64,000 nt of DNA, from assembly GCF_009741265.1 (NCBI RefSeq), contig NZ_WOWL01000001.1, positions 4,216,001 to 4,280,000 of the forward strand. Direction: 5' to 3'. The stretch comes from Pseudarthrobacter sp. GA104 (GTDB lineage: Bacteria; Actinomycetota; Actinomycetes; Actinomycetales; Micrococcaceae). Made by a program: the position numbers and the translations under genes. The notes below the pieces were generated by a model. The model did not search any database and was not told the DNA's origin. It worked only from the letters and a program-made list of their open reading frames with translations. Each line of letters opens with the position of its first letter. Positions within the stretch are counted from its first letter, which is position 1. Below, in pieces: positions 55,509 to 62,500 of the stretch.

Positions 55509-56539
55509 CTGATCGGCCGCCCTTCACGCTCCCGTTCGATCCTCGCCTGTTTCTTCGTTTCCTCCCGCACCTTGTCGCGTACGAAGAGCGCATCCTTGTG
55601 GATGATCGGGGCGTCATGGATGTTGTGTGAGCCGCGCAGAAAATTGCTCGTGCGGTCCGCAATCGAATAAGCAAGCGCCTGCTCGATAGCGGCACTGGCG
55701 TCCTTCACTTCGCCCACCTGCTCGCGCAGACCCGCCAGACCCTCGTTCCGCTCGCGCTCACGCCGTTCGAGGTTCTCCATGCGGGCCGCGATGCTGCCCA
55801 GCAACGGATCTCTTGACCGGAACAGCTGCGCCGCCCGGCGCGTAGCCGCGTCGACGTCCAAGCCGAGGTCCAGTTGAGCCAGCAGGAAGGCCGTGACCAG
55901 ACTTGCCTGGCTCAGACGCTCGGTGAACTCCCTGGCGGCCGCATCGCTTGCGCCAAACTCCCGAACAGCCGCAGAGCGCAGTTGCTCGCGCAGTGTGCCG
56001 ACCAGGACCTCGGGCAAAGCCCGGACTGCCGGCTGGCTTTTGACACCGGAGAGACGGAATCCGGTCTGGGGGAGCGTCACGCTGTCGCCTTCGTCCCCTC
56101 CGTCCGAACCACCTCTCGCCGCCGCGCTCTGAACGGCCTCCTGATGGTCGGTGTGCTGGAGCGGGACCGGGGGTGTGAGGTTCGCCTCCGCATGCGGAGG
56201 CATCGGGGGAGCGAGCACGTCGGTCGCGTCGGAGAGATCCTCCGCATCATCGTGCGCCTGAGGGGCTGCTGCCTCTCCCGGCTGGGACGCAGCTGTCCCG
56301 GTTGCGCCGGATGAACCGGAGCCGCCGTGTTGTGTGGACGATCCTTCGCGCTCGAGATCACCGGAAGCAGCGTCAGGATTCGGTTGAAGATCCTTACCGG
56401 ACTCCTCCTGCTCGAGCGCCCTGGCCTGGGCCTTCTTCAGACCATCGCTGCCGCCGGTGCGATAGGCGTCAAGGAATGACGTATCGATGTCCATGCGTTC
56501 ATCGGTCGAGGGCATGATTTCGTTCAGGTCCTGGCTCAC
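55505..56539 (-). CDS. Hypothetical protein with disordered N-half and helical C-half
   Basis: A 344-residue protein. Residues ~30-170 are acidic, Ser/Gly/Pro/Ala-rich and likely disordered. Residues ~175-300 are helical with a probable coiled coil (ARMENLERRERERNEGLAGL, then EQVGEVKDASAAIEQAL). The C-terminus is basic (KKQARIEREREGR). No domain is recognised. ATGA overlaps with the MobC-like gene before it and the HNH gene after it place it in the mobilisation operon, where an accessory relaxosome role is possible. Confidence 0.6.
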   Translation of the reverse strand: MSQDLNEIMPSTDERMDIDTSFLDAYRTGGSDGLKKAQARALEQEESGKDLQPNPDAASGDLEREGSSTQHGGSGSSGATGTAASQPGEAAAPQAHDDAEDLSDATDVLAPPMPPHAEANLTPPVPLQHTDHQEAVQSAAARGGSDGGDEGDSVTLPQTGFRLSGVKSQPAVRALPEVLVGTLREQLRSAAVREFGASDAAAREFTERLSQASLVTAFLLAQLDLGLDVDAATRRAAQLFRSRDPLLGSIAARMENLERRERERNEGLAGLREQVGEVKDASAAIEQALAYSIADRTSNFLRGSHNIHDAPIIHKDALFVRDKVREETKKQARIEREREGRPIR

Positions 56540-56946
56540 GTCAGTTCCCCATTCTCTTCATCGAGCAGGTAGTTGTCGCCGCGGGTCAAGCCGATGAGGG
56601 AGTCGAAGCCCATGGTGACAACCCGCTCCAAATTCGCGGTGTTCGTCGAGACGGCCTTGAGCTCGTCAATGACCTGGTTGATGCGGGCGGTGAGAATGTC
56701 CGGGATGTCGAAGTCGAGATTCTCACGTTCGATCTTCTCGGCTACAGCCTCAGCAATATACTCGTTGACCGAGTCGTAATCGCGCCGGTCAGCCCAGTAC
56801 TCGGCCCGCTGCTTCTCGTCCCTCGACAAACGAGTGAAGGCCCGCTCCCGGCGGTCGTTGCCGTTATGATCGACGCCCGGCCCGCCCCCGGACGGTCGGG
56901 CAATACCGGATCGAGCAGCCAACTTTGACTCCTGGGCGACGGTCAT
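56536..56946 (-). CDS. MobC / ribbon-helix-helix-like relaxosome accessory protein
   Basis: A 136-residue protein. A basic N-terminal stretch precedes FTRLSRDEKQRAEYWADRRD, which can form the strand and helix of an RHH domain. Then a helical C-part has ARINQVIDELKAVSTNTANL, the type of Asn-rich helix seen in MobC proteins. MobC helps the relaxase nick at oriT. The operon's first gene is here; no relaxase is seen in the window. Assignment is by motif resemblance only. Confidence 0.5.
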   Translation of the reverse strand: MTVAQESKLAARSGIARPSGGGPGVDHNGNDRRERAFTRLSRDEKQRAEYWADRRDYDSVNEYIAEAVAEKIERENLDFDIPDILTARINQVIDELKAVSTNTANLERVVTMGFDSLIGLTRGDNYLLDEENGELT

Positions 56947-57187
56947 GTCTCACCTCTTCTGTCGTATTCGACTGATGTATGAGTCCATTCTATCGCCATT
57001 CGACTCGCTGTCACGAGAGGCGACAATGTCGGCATGAGTGATCTTTGCGAATGGACCATTCAGGAGGATAGAGTCATCCACACCACCCGATCAGCGTCTG
57101 ATCGTGTGCACCCAGGCGGCCTTGGCTTCTCGACCCCAGAGCCAGGGCCGCCAAACATGATTCGCATATCCATCCATGCGAAAAAAG

Positions 57188-57225
57188 AAGGCCCCGGCGC
57201 GCGTAAAGCGCACCGGGGCCTTTTT
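57188..57225. terminator. Terminator upstream of umuD
   Basis: AAGGCCCCGG (57188-57197) pairs with CCGGGGCCTT (57213-57222), extended inside by a partial CGCGC/GCGCA pairing, followed by TTTC on the plus strand and preceded by an A-run. It works in either direction and shields umuDC from read-through. Confidence 0.8.
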
Positions 57226-57337
57226 CTGCCTGCTGTCCGGATTCGAAGCCCTTCGGGTTGCCGCCCAAGCGCCACCTCGGTGGCCTGGATTCCCGCTGGC
57301 GTTGTGTGCCGTCTCCGTCCGGGCGTACGATCTACTA

Positions 57338-57353
57338 TCGAACATACGTTCTA
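57338..57353 (+). promoter_or_regulatory. SOS box (LexA site) of umuDC
   Basis: TCGAACATACGTTCTA matches the actinobacterial LexA consensus TCGAAC-N4-GTTCGA at all but one base. It lies 13 bases before the umuD ATG and overlaps the expected promoter, so umuDC should be induced by DNA damage. Confidence 0.8.
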
Positions 57354-57366
57354 AAAGGAAGTGGAT

Positions 57367-57822
57367 ATGCAGGCCTCGCAGCCAGAACCCCTGGCGCTCG
57401 ACGAGCCGCTGATACTTCCGCTCGCGCCGGAAGCGGTGGCCTGCGGCTTCCCCAGCCCTGCAGAGGGATATTGGTCCGGAGACCTTGATCTCATCAAACA
57501 CATGGTCCGCGACCCGGCCTCCACATTCGTCTGGAAGGCAGCCGGCCATTCCATGACCGGAGCCGGAATCAACGACGGCGACCTGCTGCTCGTGGACCGG
57601 GGGATCGATCCCATCCCGGGCAAAATCGTGATCGCTGTCGTCGACGGCGAATACACAGTCAAACGACTCGATGTCATCCAGGGTCGCACGGTTCTCCTCG
57701 CCGAGAACCTTGACTACGCAGACATCGTTCTCCATGAATACACGGAGATGACGGTCTGGGGTGTGGTCACATGGATTCTGTCTTCTCCGAAAATCAGACG
57801 CGGTGTCAGACCTCGTCGATAG
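57367..57822 (+). CDS. umuD: UmuD-like protein (S24 peptidase family)
   Basis: A 151-residue UmuD. Autocleavage site ACG-FPSPAEGYW (Cys26-Gly27), nucleophile Ser62 in GHSMTGAGINDGD and Lys99 in YTVKRL are present. Under SOS, RecA filaments trigger self-cleavage and the product joins UmuC in a translesion polymerase. ATG at 57367 follows AAGGAAG; a GTG two codons earlier is equally in frame. It has the LexA box directly upstream and umuC nine bp downstream. Confidence 0.93.
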   Translation: MQASQPEPLALDEPLILPLAPEAVACGFPSPAEGYWSGDLDLIKHMVRDPASTFVWKAAGHSMTGAGINDGDLLLVDRGIDPIPGKIVIAVVDGEYTVKRLDVIQGRTVLLAENLDYADIVLHEYTEMTVWGVVTWILSSPKIRRGVRPRR

Positions 57823-57831
57823 TCTCCGGCC

Positions 57832-59142
57832 GTGGCAATGACTTCTCTGACCCCAGGACCCGACCAAATCGCTCTCGTGGACTGCGTCTCCTTTTACGCC
57901 AACGCTGAGCGGGTCTTCGACCCTACGCTGCACAACCGGCCGACCCTGGTCTTGTCGAACAATGACGGATGCGTGGTCGCTGCATGCCCGCTGGTGAAGG
58001 CCCTGGACCCTGACATCATGGGCAAGCCGTGGTTCAAGATCCGCGGCTGGTGCCAGGCCAAAGGCGTTGAGGCGAGGTCATCGAACTACGAGCTGTATGG
58101 CTCGCTGAGCGCACGGGTTGCCACCATCCTGGGCCGCTTCAGTGCGTGGCAGGAGGTGTATTCGATTGACGAAAGCTGGCTGAAACTCCGGGGGACTCCT
58201 AACGAGCTCGAACCACTGGGCCAAGAGATCCGCCGGACTGTCCTCCAGCTGACCGGCATTCCTGTCCGTGTCGCGATCGCTCCCACGAAAACCTTGGCCA
58301 AGGTCGCGGCTCTCGGCATCAAGAAAAACCCTGCTTTCGACGGTGTGCTGGACCTCCGGCGCTTCCCTGAAGAGCGGCTGGACCGGATCCTCGACTCACT
58401 CCATGTCACAGACCTCTGGGGCGTCGCCGGCCGTAACGGCAAACGCCTTGCCGGGCTCGGCATCCACACCGCCAAAGAACTGCGCGATGCTGTTGCCAAA
58501 TGGCTCCGCAAGCGGTTCTCCGTCGTCATGGAGAGAACCATCCTGGAGCTCCGGGGACAAAAATGCATCGAGCTGGAGACTCAGCCGCGCGCCGCCAAAG
58601 ACCAGCTCATCTACTCCAGGAGCTTCTCCCGCAAGATCACGGACCCCGACGAGATGCACCAGGTGCTCTCGATCTACGCGCAGCGGGTCTCGGCACGTCT
58701 GCGGGCTCAGGGTTCTGTCGCCGGTGTCCTGTCGGTCTGGGTTGCGACCGGCTGGGCTGATGAAGGGACCGTCGCCCATTCAGCACACAGGGCTGTTCCG
58801 CTGGCTGTGCCGACCGATGACCCGATCGCGCTCACGAAGGCGTCCAGCGCAATCCTGCCTGAACTCTTTCCCGAGCCCGGCATCCGATACGCCCGGGCAG
58901 GCGTCGTGCTCACCGGGCTGCGCGCAGCTGACGGCATTCAATTCTTGCCTATGTTCCAGTCCCAATTCGAAGACCGGGGGATAGGCGAGGTACTCGACGA
59001 GATCACCAGGAAGCTGGGCAAAGAAGCCGTCGGTGTCGGTCTCGGCGGCATGAAGACACCGCCGGATTGGGAAATGAAACGCGCGATGCTCTCGAAGAGG
59101 TGCACGACGCATTGGGATGAACTTCCCGTGGCCGTGGCCTAA
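57832..59142 (+). CDS. umuC: UmuC-like Y-family DNA polymerase
   Basis: A 436-residue translesion polymerase subunit. Catalytic acidic residues lie in LVDCVSFYAN (Asp17) and YSIDES (residues 110-115, Asp113/Glu114). The fingers/thumb region (APTKTLAKVA) and HhH (VTDLWGVAGRNGKRLAGLGI) are complete, followed by the little-finger domain. It has no frameshift. GTG start; ATG two codons downstream is an alternative. With umuD it forms an SOS-induced error-prone polymerase carried by the element. Confidence 0.94.
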   Translation: MAMTSLTPGPDQIALVDCVSFYANAERVFDPTLHNRPTLVLSNNDGCVVAACPLVKALDPDIMGKPWFKIRGWCQAKGVEARSSNYELYGSLSARVATILGRFSAWQEVYSIDESWLKLRGTPNELEPLGQEIRRTVLQLTGIPVRVAIAPTKTLAKVAALGIKKNPAFDGVLDLRRFPEERLDRILDSLHVTDLWGVAGRNGKRLAGLGIHTAKELRDAVAKWLRKRFSVVMERTILELRGQKCIELETQPRAAKDQLIYSRSFSRKITDPDEMHQVLSIYAQRVSARLRAQGSVAGVLSVWVATGWADEGTVAHSAHRAVPLAVPTDDPIALTKASSAILPELFPEPGIRYARAGVVLTGLRAADGIQFLPMFQSQFEDRGIGEVLDEITRKLGKEAVGVGLGGMKTPPDWEMKRAMLSKRCTTHWDELPVAVA

Positions 59143-59413
59143 CCCGGCAACACCGCGGACGCGCGCCGGATCCTGGCCCGGGAAGTCGCCGACAGCTACG
59201 AAGGCGACTTTGCGGTACTTGCTACTGCCCGAGGGGGAGCAGCGCGTGCGTGTCGAGCTCAGGGCATTCGTCGACGAAGGCAGCGACCTGCTGCGCCGGC
59301 CGGAGCTCGTGCTCGACTGGAGGCACGGCGGCGAAGAGCATGAACACTACGTCTCCCTCAAGCGGAAGGGCGCGCATTGGTCCGATCAGGCCGCCTTTGA
59401 ATGCGCTCATTAA
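59143..59413 (+). pseudogene. Frameshifted, N-truncated copy of the 53767 gene
   Basis: Directly after the umuC stop the sequence reads TADARRILAREVADSYEGDFAVL in frame 1. It continues as LLPEGEQRVRVELRAFVDE and WRHGGEEHEHYVSLKRKGAHW in frame 2. Both parts align with residues ~60-125 of the 53767 product; one extra base near 59218-59221 breaks the frame. The first ~60 residues are missing, ending exactly at umuC. It is therefore a decayed paralogue. Confidence 0.8.
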
Positions 59414-59574
59414 TGTCCTCCGTACTAGATGCATGCTGCTTGCCGTGTGGCACCCCCTTTCAGCCCGGGACAGGGATCTTATCTCAAAGGAAACGAGAGG
59501 GCCTTGAATCTAGAAGTCCAATCGGAGCATTATTTGACAATAGTCAGGGCCGCAATCGGTAGGGCGTGAATTCG
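59414..59574. other. Intergenic region upstream of the Rhs-like gene
   Basis: No gene is seen. TTGACA at 59534-59539 is a perfect -35, but the following -10 region (CGGTAG) is weak. AGGGCG a few bases before the ATG at 59575 can act as an SD. Confidence 0.4.
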
Positions 59575-62500
59575 ATGTGGCACAAGTTCAGATTTTTGTT
59601 TATAGGCATGTGCCTTTGTTTCGTCGCGGCCAACTCGGGAATCACGGTGATGACGAGTGAACCAACCAGTGCCCATGGGGCAGCGATCGTGTCCACTGAG
59701 AGCGTAGGCGGTGTAGCGGCGGCCAAAGTCCAGGGAAATGCCGCTGTATCTCGAACTGGAGCTGCTACTTATACTATTCCGCTCTGGGTCCCTGCCGGAC
59801 GCCTAGGCCTACAGCCCTCGCTCGCCCTACGTTACTCTTCGGAGAACGGCAACGGTGTGGCTGGCATGGGGTGGTCGGTTTCGGGCTTATCCCGAATTTC
59901 GCGGTGTGCTCGCACAGTGGCACGGGATGGATTTGTACAAGGAATCAACTTCAGTGACGGCCCGGCTGGGGACAGATACTGCCTTGACGGAGTGCGACTT
60001 CTCTTGCGGACCGGCGAGGAGGGTGCCACCGGAGCTACTTATCACCCGGAGACGCAGGCGGACACGAAAGTCACCATCTCGGAGGCTGACTCTAGAGGAC
60101 CGTTGACCTTCACGATGCGGACCGGGGACGGGGCCATCGTGACGTTCGGAGGCCGTGGGACCGTAACGTTCCGAGAGCGCGGACTTGAACTTGAAAGTGG
60201 GATAACAGAAGGGGAGCGTTTCGGAGTCCCACCTACAAATCCTTTGAGCCTGAGTCCGACCGGCCGGGCATCGGTCCGGCTCACTTGGCCCGCCACCCGA
60301 ATTCAGGACAGGCACAGCAATTACCTCACCGTCAGCTATTCAAGAATGGATGGCAATGGTATAGAAGTCCTGCCTCAGGTCATAAGATACACGGGCTTCG
60401 ATTCGCAAAATGATGCACTTCCGCCCGACAAGACTGTGACGTTCACATATGAACCGCGTCCCGATCCCCAAGTTTCCTACGTGGCTGGACTTGAATTGCA
60501 GCAGGCATTTCGGCTCAAAGAAATAGGCGTAGCCGTACAAGGACAGTCGGTAATGACCACCGTACTTGGATACAGTCAGTCCCCCGCGACCCGACGAACT
60601 CTTCTAAACGATGTCCAGCAGTGTGACCGAGATGGTATTTGCACCAAGCCGACACTCATTGAGTGGCGTGAAACGCGGGAGCCTTCGTTCAGCATTGTTG
60701 AGGGCGGGGAGCCTAGAGCGAGCTGGGGAGATCTTAATGCGGATGGACTAGACGACATGCTGGTGCCGCCCAAAGGCGATGCGCCCTATGCGCCGTCTAA
60801 AGTGCAGCTCAGCAATGGATCAAGCTTGGGTGTTCCCTTACAGACCAATTTGCCTCTTCTTCCTCAGCTCTACTGCGACAACGGGCGGGGAATAGATAAC
60901 ACGTTTCCACAGTTCGGACCCGCTACAAAGAGTGCGCTGACTGACCTGGACGCCGACGGGAAGGCCGACTTTCTGGGAGCACTATATCGGCTCGTAGTAC
61001 ATAGGAACCCGGATGGTTCAATCAACTCATGCTCCGTTGAGAGGTCACTACAGGTCTTCAGGAATACGACAAGCGATTTCACGAAAATGGTCGAGTTCGA
61101 AATGGTGTATTCCGAACCGTTCAGAGCAGCGATCGCTCTCGACGATTACCCAACCTTTGCTGACATGACTGGGGATGGTTTGCCAGACTGGATCGGAAGG
61201 ATAGACGCAGACCACTACGGATTCCGCAGGAATCTAGGAGGCACTCCGTTTAGGGCGTCGGCCATGTTTGACCATTATCAGTCGTTTGAGGACCTCAGCT
61301 CTCTGTGGTCTTCGGGGCCTGGTACCCGCGACCCGCTCTCTTATCTTGTCACCACGAATGATGGAACCGGACGCGCAAGCGTGGTGGGTCGGGGACCGGA
61401 AGATTCGTTGACAGTAGCTGACTACAGTAAAGGGTTAGCTTCACGAACAATCGCAACAGGATGGTTCTCTACTCAGATGGGATTGGACTTCACTGCTGCG
61501 GACGTCAATGGGGACGGGCTAACCGACATTGTTCGGCGTTTCCATAGCGAAGCGAGTGTGAAGGGTGTCCGTTTCGGGCAGCAGGCCTTGTATGTAAGCC
61601 TGAATACGGGGAACGGGTATACGAAGCCGTCCTTGTGGACGGTAGATGGTGTCGATACGGTCTACGCCCACGGTAATCCGATCCTTGTTGACGATTTTGA
61701 TGGTGATGGTGCCGATGATCTCATATGGAGTGGAGCTTACTTGGATGACAGTTTTTGTCAGCCTCATCCTGGAGGTTGCAGGTCATTCTTCCTCACAAGT
61801 CGTTCAAACGGGAAATTTGAAAGCATACGAATCCCGGATGGAAGCCCACCAGTAAGCAAAGGCGACCTTGTCCAGGCCAGCTCAATAGTGTCCCGAGAGT
61901 CTTTGGACTTCAATGGAGACGGCCAGACTGATTTCTTTGCGCCCGCGGCCTTACAGCACAGCAGTAAAATTTATGTTCGCGATGTGGACAATTTGGACCT
62001 TGTGGTTGGCATAACTGATGGCTTAGGGAAGCAGGACACTTTTCGGTATGGCTCCACTGGGAGCCGTGATGTCTATACTCCCAATCCAACAGGGGTTGAA
62101 AAGGGGCAGTCTTCCAGCTTCGGAGGTCAGTGGGTCGTGGACAATCGGACTCTAGCCAGCCATGCTAGCGCTCAAAGCGTGGATTACCGATACGAGAATG
62201 GACGGTTTGACCTGCGCGGGAACGGATGGCTCGGATTCGGTTCAGTCATATCGAGAGACCGAAGCACAGGCCTAACCACGGAGCAGACTTATGACGTTTC
62301 GAAGAATGTTGCGGGTCATTATCCAGGCCGGGACCAACTGCTTTCGGAAAAGCGAATAGTCTCTGCTGGGCAGATTACTCACGTTTCCTCCACACTCCTT
62401 TCGCCAACGTACTTTGCGCGGCTCGATGGAGTGTATGGGCTGACGCGGCTCCAGACAGTGACTGAGGAGAGAGAACTAATCGCAGGCGCTCCTGAAAGAA

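Larger units (their letters stand above)
56947..57366. other. 420-bp intergenic region between the mob-like operon and umuD
   Basis: No gene is supported. It holds two ATTCGACT sites (56966-56973 and 56998-57005), the second extended as ATTCGACTCGCTGTCAC, related to the 14-nt motif. It also contains the terminator at 57188 and the SOS box at 57338. Short reading frames across 57060-57350 look random. Being upstream of a MobC-like gene it is also a candidate oriT area, but no nick site is recognisable. Confidence 0.55.

Noticed and set aside
57225..57345. A tRNA-like T-arm sequence (GGCTTCGAATCC) on the minus strand
   Set aside because: The flanking bases do not form a T-stem, and no anticodon arm or acceptor stem can be drawn around it. 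It is not a tRNA gene, and the element is inserted in comEC, not a tRNA.
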